From positions 310,001 to 374,000 of the forward strand of contig NZ_JAAEHL010000004.1 in NCBI RefSeq assembly GCF_010614725.1: a stretch of DNA of 64,000 nucleotides, written 5' to 3'. The number at the start of each line of letters is the position of its first letter. Position 1 is the first letter of the stretch. The position numbers were made by a program, and so were the translations under genes. Under the pieces are notes generated by a model. The model saw only the letters and a list, made by a program, of their open reading frames with translations, was not told the origin of the DNA and searched no databases. This stretch comes from Flavobacterium ajazii. GTDB lineage: Bacteria > Bacteroidota > Bacteroidia > Flavobacteriales > Flavobacteriaceae. Shown here piece after piece: positions 26,201 through 36,556 of the stretch.

Positions 26201-29200
26201 AAAGTGCTAAATCCATTTCATTTGCTTCTGGCCAAACCAGATCAGGACTTATATTACACCCTCCTCCTGTCACAGTAACTTTTAATGGAATTTCGATCTG
26301 ATAGAAGTTTTCAGTAAAATCATTTCCAAAACGAAGAAATGCCACCATCTCATTATCTGAAACAGCTGCTTCTCCTTCCAGAGATTCAGCATGAAGAAAC
26401 ATTTTCAGTTTTTTATACTGACGCATATCAATACTCACATTTTTGAAAGCCGCTCTTGCATCCTGTTGTTCTAATCCGTTTCCTGAAACACGCAGTGCCA
26501 AAGATTGTTCGTTTTGATTAATTACAGTATTATTGTTATACAACTGCTCTCTTTGAACATTTGGAGGCATAACATAATTCACTGGACATTTTGTACTGTT
26601 TTCCTGGATATTAACAGCCTGAACATCGAACTCAGTACCATCATTAGTTGGATCTGTATCTGCTGCATCAAGCGTATTATCATATCTTCTCCACTCACCC
26701 CTCACCAAATCCAATGATCCAAAACGCATTGTAACCTGATCATTAAATCCAGTCATAAACATTCTCATAAATCGAATAGACCTGAAATCAGAAATATTTC
26801 CAATTTTATTTTGAGGCTGGGCAACAGGTATTTTAAACTGAATCCATCGGGCTGTAGTAGACCCTCCATTAGGCAATTCAACATTATTTACTACTTTGAT
26901 ATCAGTAATATAATTTTGTCCAATAGCCATGTCCGGTTTCATATCAATGCTATATTCATAATAAGCATTGATAGTGTTCATGGTATTATCCCGATTGATA
27001 TCTTCAACATCCGGCAAAGTTGTTGATCCTCTGTTGGCATCATTTATATCAACAGCTGAGTTTCCTTCGACACCATTATATTTTTTATAACGATCAAGAA
27101 CACCTCCGTCTGTATTCAGAAAATAAGTATAATCATCTGCCGCAGGATCAGACTCTCCTGCATAATTGGTATAAATCGCTGCTTCTTTCGCATTTGACAA
27201 ACCGTCTAAACCGACATCCTGGTTGGCTCTGTTTCCTGCATTATTGTCAAAAGCATAAATTAAGGATTGCGAAGCCGGAACATCACCCCAAATTGGCTGA
27301 GGCGTTACCATCACCTGATCAGATCCTAATCCGTTTTCATATTGTTTTCTTCCGTCTTTTAAAATATCTTCAGAAACTTCCCCTAAATTGAAATATATTT
27401 TTCCAACATTTGAAAGTTCAGCAGAAGCATTTCCAACATAAGGATCCAGTACCCAAAACTGAATATACTCTACATTGCTTTGCTCAAAATTAGTCGAATT
27501 CAGAGAACGCATAATTCCTCCAAAATTAGCATTTGCCGGATTTGTACCAAAATCAGGATTATTGTTATAAGGCCCTCTTTCAGAAGGAAAATAAGTCAAA
27601 TCGAGGGTATTGATTACTTGCAACTGTCCTTGGGCTATATCTGTATTTGGATATAATTCTTTACTATAAATTCTTCTGGTGGTATTTAAAGACAAATCGT
27701 CATTTGATATTCCGGATGGTTTTTGGGTATAAAAAATCGGATCTATAGAATACCATGCGAGTTTAGCTCTTTTATAACCATATTTTAAATCGTCAAAATG
27801 CGCATTAAATGTAGGATCGCCTTCTGCATTAATAAATGGTGTTGAAGCCAGACTCCAGGCATAAGCAGAGCGCATATCTATTGTTGTTTGAGAACCTTCG
27901 AAATCATCTACATATATTGTTGCTTCTCCTTCAAAATCACTTGCTTTTGGCGCATCCGGTTTTAAAAAGGCAACTTCTCCTCTTATCGAAAGATTAGAAG
28001 GCACATCTGTATCAATGTTTGGCAACTTATTAACCAGTCTTGTAAAAAACGGAATTTCAGTTGAATAGTTTCCATTAAATCCAAAAATCGTATTATTTAC
28101 TGACTCCTGACCGTAACTTGATTTTTGGGTAAACGGTCTTTCGGTCATTTTTAAATAAGTACCACCAATTAAAAATTTATCAGATATTTTATGTTCTATA
28201 TTGAATCCCATAAATCTTCTGGTCTGCTGACCAAAAACTGAATTGTTTTCCAGAGAAACTTCTATAGGAGTATTAGATGCCTGCAAAGAAGGATCTAAAA
28301 TCTGAACCCTTCCTAACTGATAATCCACACTATAATCAATACCTTCAACCAAAACCCTTCCTCCGGCAGTAACAACAACAGAACCTTGAGGAACATTAAA
28401 AGCGCCAATAGGAATTCCGTCATTACCTGATGATTTATATTTCCCTCTTAATAAAAATTTATTTTTATCACTATCCTGCAAAGCTCCAGACTGAGTTGAT
28501 TTATACATACTCCTGAACACATATTTCTTTTGATTCGGATTGTATGTAGACGGATCATTATAAGACTCACCCAGACTTGTTTTTAATTTTTCAAAGATAC
28601 GTTCTCCAAAAGGCTCTTTCCTTGTAAAAATAATTCTTCCGTTTTGGGCGTCAACTGTAATGCCTTGCACATAATCAAAGAAACCGTCTCCTCCTGCTTG
28701 CGGGTCGTTATTATAATTTAAACGATCTACATCAAAGACGTTTAATAAAGGAGTATCAGCAACTTTCATATCTGAAGTTGGGTTTGAAGGAAAAGACGAA
28801 CCTTCAACCGGAGTAATATAATTTATTGGAGAAGGATCTGTATAAAGAATGTTAAACCTAAAATCATCTTGTTTTATCTGATAAGCTCCAGGAATTTGAT
28901 AAATATTTTTCATCATCAAATTCCAAACCGGATTATTAACATTCGTTAAACTGCTTTTCAGCATTTTCAAAATCAAACTTTGTGTCACAACTGCCTGGCC
29001 TGTACTTCCGGTGCCTCCTGTAACTACGGTTGCATCAACTCCGTCACTACCAAACTCCCCTACCTGATATACCTGTCCCCCAACGGTATATTCATACGCC
29101 ACAGCCAAAATTTCATCATTAGCCAGACGCTGCTGTAAGGAGATATATCCCAACTGAGGATTAAAAGTATATTCAGTAGTAGTTAATTTCCTGGCATTTT

Positions 29201-30476
29201 CAAGTATTGAATAATCGGTCCCTTCACTCACATTTCCGTTTACAAATCCTGATTTTGCAGTAACAATCTCTCTAATCTTAGAATTTAAAGCACCTCCCTT
29301 ATCAATCAAATCAATATCATATTGGTTGTTGCTGTTATCAGTAGGCGAGTCGGCTGGCTTATTAAAAAAACCAGTTGAAGGATTAACAACTACAACTTCT
29401 GAATCTGACATTCCTGTAAGCTGACTTTCCCCTAAATCCTGAAGCGCAACAACATTACGTAAGTTATTACTTGTCGTACTAACACGATTTTGCTTATTTG
29501 TTACCCAAATTTCTAATCTTGTAATTTGTACGCGGCTATCAATCAAAGGATAATTCTTTAACGAAGCATCATACCTGTCTCTAAAATATTGCGATAAAAA
29601 GAAGTGTCTGTCACTATCATAATCCAAGGCATATAAATCAAAATTTTGAACAGTTCCGCCACCTTCAGCTACTACGCTTTTGGTTTGTGATTTTTGTTCT
29701 GAGAAAACTCCCGTAAAAGTGGTTTTTCCAAACTGAAGCTGGGTTTTAACACCAAATAAACTTTGTGCTCCACGAATTAAAGTACTGTTTAAAGGCATAC
29801 TCACGTTACCTACTTCTACTTTCTGAACAATATCATCTTCTGTAGGAGTGTACGCAAGTTTGAAAAGATTTTGAAAAGCAAATGTAGACTGAGTATCATA
29901 ATTGGCATTCACTTCTAATCTGGTACCTACCTTACCCATTAAACTCATACTTATTCTCTGATCAAAGTCAAAAGTCAGACTTGATCTGTTTCTTGGAGAA
30001 AAGGAGGGATTATCCTGCTTGCTATAACGTAAACCTAAATCCATCTCAACAGAACCTGTAGGTTTTACATCAATTGTATTGCTTCCGAAAATAGACTCAA
30101 AAAAACTTGAATTTACATAATATCTTGGTAACAGATTTTTTTTAGCTTCTTCACTTCCCGCTTTTTTACCATCAACAGCGTTCATTTTTTGTCTAAAATA
30201 GTCTCTTCTGGATTCTTTTAGAAGCAAGTCCTCGTATTCCTTAGGTGTTAAAACCAAAGGATAATCAATAGAAAAACCATCTACTGATTTTGTATAGATA
30301 TATCGGTCTTTAACTGGATCGTATTTATATCCTGAAAGTACACTCGGGGGATTCTGCAATTCTAATTTCCCGACAGAAAACCCTGTTTTGGTCGTATCCT
30401 GAGTTGTTGGATCTACTTGGGCGTGCAAAGCATTACCACAAAATAAAACCAGTAAAAAAAGTAAAATTTTACGCAT
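23259..30476 (-). CDS. sprA: Type IX secretion translocon SprA (Sov)
   Basis: A 2405-residue outer-membrane protein, the size of the known SprA that forms a very large single-chain beta-barrel of 36 strands. The signal peptide ends near NALHAQ. The chain contains the long strand-rich and plug-like repeats of this family (two FNIEHKISDKFLIGGTYLKMTERP-type segments, DFEGSQTTIDMRS, VWFNELRLSDM). It ends in an aromatic strand FTLRYNFGN. SprA passes folded cargo with C-terminal type IX signals across the outer membrane and is needed for gliding and chitinase secretion. ruvA lies 25 bases upstream and probably shares its promoter. Confidence 0.96.
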   Translation of the reverse strand: MRKILLFLLVLFCGNALHAQVDPTTQDTTKTGFSVGKLELQNPPSVLSGYKYDPVKDRYIYTKSVDGFSIDYPLVLTPKEYEDLLLKESRRDYFRQKMNAVDGKKAGSEEAKKNLLPRYYVNSSFFESIFGSNTIDVKPTGSVEMDLGLRYSKQDNPSFSPRNRSSLTFDFDQRISMSLMGKVGTRLEVNANYDTQSTFAFQNLFKLAYTPTEDDIVQKVEVGNVSMPLNSTLIRGAQSLFGVKTQLQFGKTTFTGVFSEQKSQTKSVVAEGGGTVQNFDLYALDYDSDRHFFLSQYFRDRYDASLKNYPLIDSRVQITRLEIWVTNKQNRVSTTSNNLRNVVALQDLGESQLTGMSDSEVVVVNPSTGFFNKPADSPTDNSNNQYDIDLIDKGGALNSKIREIVTAKSGFVNGNVSEGTDYSILENARKLTTTEYTFNPQLGYISLQQRLANDEILAVAYEYTVGGQVYQVGEFGSDGVDATVVTGGTGSTGQAVVTQSLILKMLKSSLTNVNNPVWNLMMKNIYQIPGAYQIKQDDFRFNILYTDPSPINYITPVEGSSFPSNPTSDMKVADTPLLNVFDVDRLNYNNDPQAGGDGFFDYVQGITVDAQNGRIIFTRKEPFGERIFEKLKTSLGESYNDPSTYNPNQKKYVFRSMYKSTQSGALQDSDKNKFLLRGKYKSSGNDGIPIGAFNVPQGSVVVTAGGRVLVEGIDYSVDYQLGRVQILDPSLQASNTPIEVSLENNSVFGQQTRRFMGFNIEHKISDKFLIGGTYLKMTERPFTQKSSYGQESVNNTIFGFNGNYSTEIPFFTRLVNKLPNIDTDVPSNLSIRGEVAFLKPDAPKASDFEGEATIYVDDFEGSQTTIDMRSAYAWSLASTPFINAEGDPTFNAHFDDLKYGYKRAKLAWYSIDPIFYTQKPSGISNDDLSLNTTRRIYSKELYPNTDIAQGQLQVINTLDLTYFPSERGPYNNNPDFGTNPANANFGGIMRSLNSTNFEQSNVEYIQFWVLDPYVGNASAELSNVGKIYFNLGEVSEDILKDGRKQYENGLGSDQVMVTPQPIWGDVPASQSLIYAFDNNAGNRANQDVGLDGLSNAKEAAIYTNYAGESDPAADDYTYFLNTDGGVLDRYKKYNGVEGNSAVDINDANRGSTTLPDVEDINRDNTMNTINAYYEYSIDMKPDMAIGQNYITDIKVVNNVELPNGGSTTARWIQFKIPVAQPQNKIGNISDFRSIRFMRMFMTGFNDQVTMRFGSLDLVRGEWRRYDNTLDAADTDPTNDGTEFDVQAVNIQENSTKCPVNYVMPPNVQREQLYNNNTVINQNEQSLALRVSGNGLEQQDARAAFKNVSIDMRQYKKLKMFLHAESLEGEAAVSDNEMVAFLRFGNDFTENFYQIEIPLKVTVTGGGCNISPDLVWPEANEMDLALSLLTKMKIKGMNVSVNSPKRDINGIYYPDNDPDVSGGDGDSKLVLGIKGNPNFGMVRNLMVGIKNGNTVDRRIKGEVWFNELRLSDMDNKGGMAAILNIDTNMADFATVSATGRKSTIGFGSIEEGANERDREDIQQYNIVTNLNLGKLLPPKWGINLPFNYAVGEEIITPEYDPFNQDIKLEQLLNETTDQAQKDNIKNRAIDYTKRKSINFIGVRKDRAPEQKAHVYDVENFTFSQSYNQVERHDYEIEDYEDELSNSSVNYAYTFQPKEVVPFKQTKFMKKSEYWKLLSDFNFNYLPSNISFNTNIIRQSNRQQFRQVEDVQGIGLDALYRRNFAYNYQYGFGFNLTKSLKLNYTASSNNIVKNYLNDDSTPKEDFNIWDDYFDIGTPNQHTQQLVLNYDIPIYKLPIFSFVKANYSYTADYNWQRSSTALSQYVEENPDGTTTTYNLGNTIQNANSNTLSTTLNMTMLYKYLGLTPGAKTAKPKPTAPPKPGEKIVNTNKPAAARSPFYDGLIGVLTSVKNVQINYTENSGTVLPGYTPGIGFLGTSKPTLGFIFGSQDDVRYESAKNGWLTSYQNFNQNFTQVNTKLLKVTANLDLFPDFKVDLTMDRSHSENSSEQYSVDQATGEYLPLSPYVYGMFSISTVLIKTAFSTSDVNQSAAFDDFRENRLTIANRLAEEYYGAGNTIPRYGDTNNTVPETDPNYKIYESNKGYPIGFGKSNQAVLLPAFLAAYSGSNASDVSTGIFRNFPLPNWSVKYNGLMRYKYFKDRFKRFSLQHNYRASYTINQFRSNFDYNENPDGTDVNGNFFNKTIMSNVNLVEQFSPLLRVDFELKGSLRVLTEVKKDRALSMSFDNNLLTEVKGVEYVVGLGYRFKDVIFSSTLADNPTGIIKSDINIKADFSYRNNQTLVRYLDYDNNQLAAGQNIWALKLTADYAFSKNLTAIFYYDHSFSKAVISTSFPLTNIRSGFTLRYNFGN

Positions 30477-30501
30477 ACAATTCAGGTATATTTAATAGTA
30501 A

Positions 30502-31083
30502 TTACAAAGCTTTTAAAGCCTTTTTGATAATAGTTTCTACAGTAGCCTCAGGATCCTCTTTTACAATTCTCTCCACTACTTTTTCCGAAGCTTTTCTAAC
30601 AAAACCTAAAACCTCTAAAGCTGATAACGCTTCATCTCGATTTGTATTGTTTTGAACAATAGAAACTTCATCTAAATCGTATAATTTTAAGACTTTTTCT
30701 TTCAAATCCAATATTACTCTTTGGGCTGTTTTATTTCCAATCCCCTTAATAGACTGAATAACACCTACATCTCCCGAAGCAATGGCGTTTATAATTTGCT
30801 TTGGTTCGATAGAGGAAAGCATTGTTCTGGCAATATTAGCTCCAATACCCGAAACTGATATCAGCATCCTGAATATTTCCCTTTCGGATTTTTCGACAAA
30901 GCCATATAAAGTATGGGCATCTTCCTTAATCAAAAGATGTGTATACAATTTTATAAAATCAGTATCAGGAATTAATGAAAAAGTATGTAAAGAGATATTG
31001 ACCTGATATCCAACTCCTGCACAATCAATAATTACCTCTGTTGGATTTTTCTCAACTAATTTTCCTTGCAAATGTGCTATCAT
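30502..31083 (-). CDS. ruvA: Holliday junction DNA helicase subunit RuvA
   Basis: A 193-residue DNA-binding subunit that holds the Holliday junction for the RuvB motor. The N-terminal OB fold (MIAHLQGKLVEKNPTEVIID), two helix-hairpin-helix motifs (LISVSGIGANIARTML and IQSIKGIGNKTAQRVIL) and the C-terminal RuvB-contact domain (EALSALEVLGFVRKASEKVV) are all present. RuvB is coded 5.5 kb upstream on the same strand, not adjacent. A two-element promoter lies just before it, and the sprA start is 25 bases after its stop. Confidence 0.96.
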   Translation of the reverse strand: MIAHLQGKLVEKNPTEVIIDCAGVGYQVNISLHTFSLIPDTDFIKLYTHLLIKEDAHTLYGFVEKSEREIFRMLISVSGIGANIARTMLSSIEPKQIINAIASGDVGVIQSIKGIGNKTAQRVILDLKEKVLKLYDLDEVSIVQNNTNRDEALSALEVLGFVRKASEKVVERIVKEDPEATVETIIKKALKAL

Positions 31084-31100
31084 AATGTTTTTTGTGGTGC

Positions 31101-31132
31101 CAAATATAACAAAATTAAGACAATATTAACAA
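31101..31132 (-). promoter_or_regulatory. Putative promoter of ruvA-sprA
   Basis: On the minus strand TTG (31130-31132), 21 bases, TATATTTG (31101-31108). This falls in the 63-base gap after maeB and would give a leader of about 12 bases before the ruvA ATG. Confidence 0.55.
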
Positions 31133-31146
31133 CCGTATAAACCCTG

Positions 31147-33438
31147 TTATTTTCTCAGTTTATTTTTTCTCAATTCTTTTTCCTGAGCATCAATAACCGC
31201 AATTGCGGCCATATTGACCATCTCCTCAACACTTGCACCCAATTGAAATATATGAACTGGCTTACCCATTCCCATCATAATTGGTCCGATAGAATTAACT
31301 TTATACAATTCTTTTAATAGTTTATATGTAATATTTGCTGCCTCTAAGTTAGGAAATACGAGTGTATTTACTTTTTTTCCTGCTAATTTAGAAAAAGGAA
31401 ATTTCTCCTGAAGCATCTCTGGATTCAAAGCAAAATCGGCCTGAATTTCACCATCAACAATCATATCCGGATGGTTTTTATGCAAATATGCGACAGCTTC
31501 TCTTACTTTAGAAGCATTTTGATGTATTGATGAGCCAAAATTTGAATACGAAACCATTGCAATAACTGGCTCAATACCAAACATTTTAGCCGTTTTAGCA
31601 GTCATAATCGCAATATTGACTAAATCTTCAGCAGATGGATTAATGTTTATTGCTGTATCAGCCAAAAACATTGGTCCCCTTGCTGTAAGCATCATATTGG
31701 TAGTTGCAACAAGGGATGCCCCCTGTGCTTTTTCAATTAACTGCATCATCGGTTTTACAACACTAGGATAACTTCTCGAATACCCCGTAACTAACCCGTC
31801 TGCTTCTCCTTCATTAACCATCATTGCCGCAAAATAATTTCTTTCACGCATAAATCGCTGAGCATCCAGCAATGAGACTCCTCTCCTTTCTCTTGTCTCC
31901 CAATATGAATTTGCAAATTTGTTACGTCTGGCTTCTTCTCCATTTGTTTTAGGGTCAATGATTTCAACATCAGCATCAAAACCTAACTCTTTCTTGAGTT
32001 CTAAAATGATTTCTTTATTCCCTAATAGAATTGGAAAACCAATACCCTCTTCATGTACAATTTGAGCCGCTTTTAAAACATTTAAATGTTCTGCTTCAGC
32101 AAAAACAATTCTTTTTGGATCTATTTTGGCTCGGTTTGTTATCAAACGCACCATTTTATTATCATTCCCTAAACGTTCCAACAATTTTTCTTCATAAGCA
32201 GACCAGTCGGTAATCGGGTTTTTAGCAACTCCTGATTCCATAGCTGCTTTTGCAACAGCAGGTGCTACAACAGCAATCAGCCTTGGATCAAATGGTTTAG
32301 GAATAATATATTCACGGCCAAAACCTAATTTTGTTGCACCGTAAGCTACGTTAACCTGTTCCGGAACAGATTGTTTTGCTAATGAAGCCAGTGCTTTTAC
32401 AGCCGCCATTTTCATCGCTTCATTAATTTTTGTTGCCCTAACATCTAAAGCTCCTCTAAAAATATAAGGAAAACCTAAAACATTATTTACCTGATTAGGA
32501 AAATCTGAACGACCTGTAGCCATAATAACATCCTTACGGGTTTCTACCGCTAAATTATAATCTATTTCAGGATTTGGATTTGCCATCGCAAACACAATAG
32601 GGTTTTCAGCCATTGACAACAGCATTTGAGGAGATAAAATATTTCCTGATGATAATCCTATAAAAACATCGGCATCTTTTACAGCTTCTGCCAGATCAAT
32701 TTTAGCCCCATCGATGGCATACTTCAATTGCAATTCTGAAAGTGAAGGATTATCTTTTGTCAAAAGTCCTTTACTATTGAACATTAAAACATTTTCTACT
32801 TTAACACCCAATAAAACATATAAATCCGTACAAGCTATCGCAGCTGATCCGGCTCCGGAAACTACAACTTTTACATCTTCTGCTTTTTTGCCTGCTAATT
32901 CTAATGCATTAATTAAAGCTGCCGAAGAAATAATAGCTGTACCATGCTGATCATCGTGCATTACCGGGATATCCAACTCTTCTATCAGTCGTCTTTCTAT
33001 TTCAAAAGATTCTGGGGCTTTAATATCTTCAAGATTAATTCCTCCAAAAGTTGGAGCGATATTTTTTACGGTCTGAATAAATTCTTCAACATCCTTTGTT
33101 CCTATTTCAATATCAAAAACATCAATATCCGAGAAAATTTTAAACAGTAATCCTTTCCCTTCCATTACCGGTTTTCCTGCTTCCGGTCCTATATCTCCTA
33201 AGCCTAAAACAGCTGTTCCATTTGAAATTACGGCTACTAAATTTCCTTTTGCGGTATATTTATAAACGTCTTCAATGTTTGCAGCGATTTCTAAACATGG
33301 TTCTGCAACTCCAGGCGAATAAGCCAAAGACAAGTCTCTTTGAGTTGCATATTTTTTAGTTGGAACTACCTGTATTTTTCCTGGAGTCGGTTCTGCATGA
33401 TACAATAACGCTTCTCTTCTTTTAGTGTCTTTATTCAT
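31147..33438 (-). CDS. maeB: NADP-dependent malic enzyme with phosphotransacetylase-like domain
   Basis: A 763-residue fusion of the MaeB type. Residues 1 to about 430 form the malic enzyme: [14 protein letters not shown], the metal-binding MHDDQHGTA region, and the dinucleotide motif [16 protein letters not shown]. Residues about 440-763 resemble phosphate acetyltransferase ([28 protein letters not shown]). In E. coli this C-terminal domain is not catalytic but mediates regulation by acetyl-CoA. The enzyme decarboxylates malate to pyruvate and yields NADPH. It is monocistronic with a -7 element at 33464-33471. Confidence 0.95.
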   Translation of the reverse strand: MNKDTKRREALLYHAEPTPGKIQVVPTKKYATQRDLSLAYSPGVAEPCLEIAANIEDVYKYTAKGNLVAVISNGTAVLGLGDIGPEAGKPVMEGKGLLFKIFSDIDVFDIEIGTKDVEEFIQTVKNIAPTFGGINLEDIKAPESFEIERRLIEELDIPVMHDDQHGTAIISSAALINALELAGKKAEDVKVVVSGAGSAAIACTDLYVLLGVKVENVLMFNSKGLLTKDNPSLSELQLKYAIDGAKIDLAEAVKDADVFIGLSSGNILSPQMLLSMAENPIVFAMANPNPEIDYNLAVETRKDVIMATGRSDFPNQVNNVLGFPYIFRGALDVRATKINEAMKMAAVKALASLAKQSVPEQVNVAYGATKLGFGREYIIPKPFDPRLIAVVAPAVAKAAMESGVAKNPITDWSAYEEKLLERLGNDNKMVRLITNRAKIDPKRIVFAEAEHLNVLKAAQIVHEEGIGFPILLGNKEIILELKKELGFDADVEIIDPKTNGEEARRNKFANSYWETRERRGVSLLDAQRFMRERNYFAAMMVNEGEADGLVTGYSRSYPSVVKPMMQLIEKAQGASLVATTNMMLTARGPMFLADTAININPSAEDLVNIAIMTAKTAKMFGIEPVIAMVSYSNFGSSIHQNASKVREAVAYLHKNHPDMIVDGEIQADFALNPEMLQEKFPFSKLAGKKVNTLVFPNLEAANITYKLLKELYKVNSIGPIMMGMGKPVHIFQLGASVEEMVNMAAIAVIDAQEKELRKNKLRK

Positions 33439-33463
33439 TCCTTTTCACTTTAATTGTGTCTTA

Positions 33464-33471
33464 CAAAGATA
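33464..33471 (-). promoter_or_regulatory. Putative -7 element of maeB
   Basis: Minus-strand TATCTTTG matches TAnnTTTG, 25 bases before the maeB ATG. Confidence 0.5.
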
Positions 33472-33534
33472 TAAGACTTGGAATAAAACTGTTTGTTTTT
33501 GAACATACTTTTACAGAAAATGTTTAAATTTTGG

Positions 33535-33569
33535 ATAAAAAAATAGCCCGATATACTTTCGGACTATTT
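33535..33569 (-). terminator. Terminator after the CBS-domain gene
   Basis: On the minus strand an 11-bp stem (complement of 33541-33551 and 33559-33569, one G-U pair) is followed by a T run. Confidence 0.75.
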
Positions 33570-33592
33570 CTAAAATTTTATTATTTAAATTG

Positions 33593-34018
33593 TCATTGTG
33601 AAATATATGAATTCAAATGATTTATAGTATCCTTTTGTAATTCAATAATAGCTTTTACGACATCACTAATCGAAATTATCCCTACAACAATTCCGTCTTC
33701 TAAAACGGGCAGGTGTCTTATTCTTTTTGTACTCATGAGTTCCATGCAATCTTCTAAATTATCCGAAAGTTTTACTGTAAAAACAGTACTTTCCATGATT
33801 TCATTAACTAAAGTTTCTTTTGATGACTTATCCTTTAAAACAATTTTTCGTGCGTAATCCCTTTCAGACAATATTCCTTTCAATTCAGAACCATCAATAA
33901 TCAGAATAGCCCCTATGTTTTTTTCGCCCATCACTTTCAATGCTTCATAAACAGTTGTCGATGAATGCACAGAATAAACATTCTTTCCTTTTGCGTTTAG
34001 TATTTGATTTACAGTCAT
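33593..34018 (-). CDS. Paired CBS-domain protein
   Basis: A 141-residue protein made of two CBS domains and nothing else: STTVYEALKVMGEKNIGAILIIDGSELKGILSERD and VKLSDNLEDCMELMSTKRIRHLPVLEDGIVVGIISISDVVKAI. The GILSERDYARK and GIISISDVVK motifs are typical of adenosine-nucleotide-binding Bateman modules. Such stand-alone proteins sense AMP, ATP or S-adenosylmethionine and modulate a partner that cannot be named here. It is monocistronic, between maeB and the ruvB operon, with a terminator after it and a 258-base upstream gap. Confidence 0.92.
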   Translation of the reverse strand: MTVNQILNAKGKNVYSVHSSTTVYEALKVMGEKNIGAILIIDGSELKGILSERDYARKIVLKDKSSKETLVNEIMESTVFTVKLSDNLEDCMELMSTKRIRHLPVLEDGIVVGIISISDVVKAIIELQKDTINHLNSYISQ

Positions 34019-34276
34019 ATCTGAAAATTTTTAGGATTATAAAGTTAAAAAAAATTGAACACAAAAGATAAGACTCAATATTTTTTAACACCTAATAAAT
34101 TCATTTTTAAATCTTTACAAAATATTTAACTATTTCGAAATATTCTCTGAAACAAAAGAATAATTCAAAAGCTTTTTTTTGTGAAAAACACAACGTTTTA
34201 ATATTGGCTTTAAACAGAAAGATCTTCCCATATTAAAGAAAGACCTTACCTTAAAAGTTCTATTATCTCTAAAGGA
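34019..34276. other. 258-base AT-rich gap
   Basis: It lies between the start of the CBS gene and the end of queG. I see T- and A-runs but no convincing promoter pair, terminator or reading frame. It probably holds the CBS-gene promoter and the end of the ruvB-P450-queG transcript. Confidence 0.4.
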
Positions 34277-35203
34277 CTATTCCAAAAACTTAATATTTCT
34301 TCTCAAACCATCAAACTTTGTTCTCTTGACAGGAGAATTTTTAAAAACCAACCGAAAGGTTTCTTCTGTTATTTCAATCCAGTCTTTTTTGGAAAAAGAA
34401 AGCAACTCAGGATTTGCATTAAATAAGGGCTCTGAATGTGGTTTCGAAAAACGATTCCAGGGACAAACATCCTGACAGGTATCGCAGCCAAACATCCATT
34501 CGTCAAATTTTCCTTTCATTTCGTATGGAATATTTTCCTTAAGTTCGATTGTATAATAAGAGATACATTTACTGCCGTCTACGACATAGGGAGCTACTAT
34601 CGCCTGAGTTGGGCAAGCATCGATACAGGCTGTACACGAGCCACAATGATCAGTTACTGCATGATCATATTCTAAATCTAAATCCAGAATGAGTTCAGCA
34701 ATAAAATAAAACGAACCTACTTTTTGAGTTAATAAATTACTGCTTTTACCAATCCATCCCAAACCACTTTTTGCAGCCCATGCTCTATCCAAAACAGGAG
34801 CAGAATCGACAAAAGCACGTCCGGAAACATCCCCTATGTTTTCCTGAATTGAATGAAGAAATTCTTTTAGTTTTTCTTTAATAACAAAATGATAATCCTG
34901 ACCGTATGCATATTTTGAAATTTTAAAACTTTCATTATTTTGAACTTCAGTTGGATAATAATTTAATAAAAGTGAAACTACACTTTTGGCATCATCAACC
35001 AGTAATGTTGGATCTAGACGTTTGTCAAAATGGTTTTCCATATAAGCCATTTGCCCATTATGATTATTTTTTAACCATTTTTCCAAACGAGGAGCTTCTT
35101 CTTCAAGAAATCCTGCCTTAGATATACCGCAGGAAAGAAAACCAAGTCGTTTTGCTTCAGATTTAATAAATTTTGAATATGTCTCTTTAAAATTAATGGT
35201 CAT
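34277..35203 (-). CDS. queG: Epoxyqueuosine reductase QueG
   Basis: A 308-residue cobalamin and Fe-S enzyme for the last step of queuosine synthesis in tRNA, reducing epoxyqueuosine to queuosine. Two 4Fe-4S clusters are marked by [16 protein letters not shown] and [13 protein letters not shown]. The catalytic-domain motifs [23 protein letters not shown] and [12 protein letters not shown] are present. It lacks the C-terminal HEAT-like extension of some longer QueG proteins. Its ATG overlaps the P450 stop by 4 bases (35200-35203), so it is coupled to the ruvB-P450 operon. Confidence 0.95.
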   Translation of the reverse strand: MTINFKETYSKFIKSEAKRLGFLSCGISKAGFLEEEAPRLEKWLKNNHNGQMAYMENHFDKRLDPTLLVDDAKSVVSLLLNYYPTEVQNNESFKISKYAYGQDYHFVIKEKLKEFLHSIQENIGDVSGRAFVDSAPVLDRAWAAKSGLGWIGKSSNLLTQKVGSFYFIAELILDLDLEYDHAVTDHCGSCTACIDACPTQAIVAPYVVDGSKCISYYTIELKENIPYEMKGKFDEWMFGCDTCQDVCPWNRFSKPHSEPLFNANPELLSFSKKDWIEITEETFRLVFKNSPVKRTKFDGLRRNIKFLE

Positions 35204-36546
35204 CTTTTAGAGAATATAACTTCAGCTCCAACAGGCTTTAAAGTAATTAACGGATTAAACTCGATCTCACTTTTGGTTGATTTAATCACGTATCTTTTTA
35301 CAATATAAGAAAGTGTCAGGCACATTTCATAAATGGCAAATCCGGCTCCAATGCACATTCTTGGTCCTGCTCCAAAAGGATAAAAATATTGCAGCGATTT
35401 CTTTTTTTGTTCACCAAGAAAACGTTCGGGAATAAATTCATGCGGATTCTCCCAATATTTAGGATTACGATGCAATTCATAAAAAGAAATTCCAATCAGG
35501 GTTCCTTTTTTAATATTAAAATCTACCAAACTATCATCTTCTACATTCTCTCTGTCCGTAATCCATGCAGGCGGATACAATCGCATAGACTCATTTAAAA
35601 CTGCATTTATATAAGTCATTTTTTGGAGTTGTTCCACTACATTATCAGTTTCCAATTCAATTTTTACTATTTCCTCAAAAATTTTTTCCTGTACATCAGG
35701 ATTATTCCCTAAAAGATGTAAAGTAAAAGTCAAAGCATTAGCCGTAGTTTCATGCCCAGCAATAAAAAGGATTTTTATTTCATCTATTAATTGCTGAACA
35801 GACATTCCTTCACCACTATCCTCATAACGTGTTTCAAGAAGCATATTAAGCAAATCATTAACTTCGTTTTTTGAAACAACTCTTTCTTCTATAATTCCCT
35901 GAATAATTTTATCATTTTCCTTAGCTAATTCGAGATGCCTTTTAACCTGACCGCTAATTGAAAACCACCAAGCTTTATGGGGAAGCCTAATTTCTTTTAT
36001 TAAGAAATTCTGAACTTCTTCTATAATGAATTTTATACGATTTAATTTTTTATCAGAAGTAGAAAGCTGAAACAATGATTTGGCCACAACATTGAAAGCC
36101 AGCTCACTCATTACTGGAAAAAGATTAATTGATTTTTCTTCAACTAAATCATTAAGCTCAGAAATAATTATCTTTTCCATGTTTTCAACCAGTTGATTCA
36201 TTTTTTGTCTATGAAAAGCCGGTTGTATGAGTCTTCTTTGTTTTAACCAAAATTCACCATCAACTGTTAAAAGTCCTTTTCCTAAATATTTCGAAAGATA
36301 TACAGACTGAAACTTTGATTTATGATAATTCTTTTGATTTTTCTGCAAAATATACTCTGCAACATCATTATCTCTGGATAAAATGATATATTTTGATTTT
36401 CCAATTCTAATAGAAAATGAATCTCCTAAAACATCAAAGTATCTATTATGAAACGGAATAGGATTTTTACGTATCCCTTCAGCATCCAAAAAGAACCTTA
36501 TAATTGAAAGCTTGTTTGGATAATTATATTTTTTATTCTCAGACAT
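35200..36546 (-). CDS. Cytochrome P450
   Basis: A 448-residue soluble P450 without a membrane anchor. The I-helix oxygen-binding motif is AGHETT, the K-helix ExxR is in [11 protein letters not shown], and the heme loop [10 protein letters not shown] places the thiolate ligand at Cys398. Length is typical of bacterial P450s. The sequence looks closer to fatty-acid or CYP4-like enzymes (Fx[15 protein letters not shown]) than to antibiotic-tailoring types, but the substrate is unknown. No ferredoxin or reductase partner is adjacent. It lies between ruvB (10 bases upstream) and queG (4-base overlap), an unexpected place in what looks like one transcript. Confidence 0.93.
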   Translation of the reverse strand: MSENKKYNYPNKLSIIRFFLDAEGIRKNPIPFHNRYFDVLGDSFSIRIGKSKYIILSRDNDVAEYILQKNQKNYHKSKFQSVYLSKYLGKGLLTVDGEFWLKQRRLIQPAFHRQKMNQLVENMEKIIISELNDLVEEKSINLFPVMSELAFNVVAKSLFQLSTSDKKLNRIKFIIEEVQNFLIKEIRLPHKAWWFSISGQVKRHLELAKENDKIIQGIIEERVVSKNEVNDLLNMLLETRYEDSGEGMSVQQLIDEIKILFIAGHETTANALTFTLHLLGNNPDVQEKIFEEIVKIELETDNVVEQLQKMTYINAVLNESMRLYPPAWITDRENVEDDSLVDFNIKKGTLIGISFYELHRNPKYWENPHEFIPERFLGEQKKKSLQYFYPFGAGPRMCIGAGFAIYEMCLTLSYIVKRYVIKSTKSEIEFNPLITLKPVGAEVIFSKR

Positions 36547-36556
36547 TGAATATAAA

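Noticed and set aside
27020-27391. 123-codon frame and other plus-strand frames within 23.5-30.5 kb
   Set aside because: All are antisense to sprA, which is one intact 2405-residue gene; compositions are unlike real proteins.
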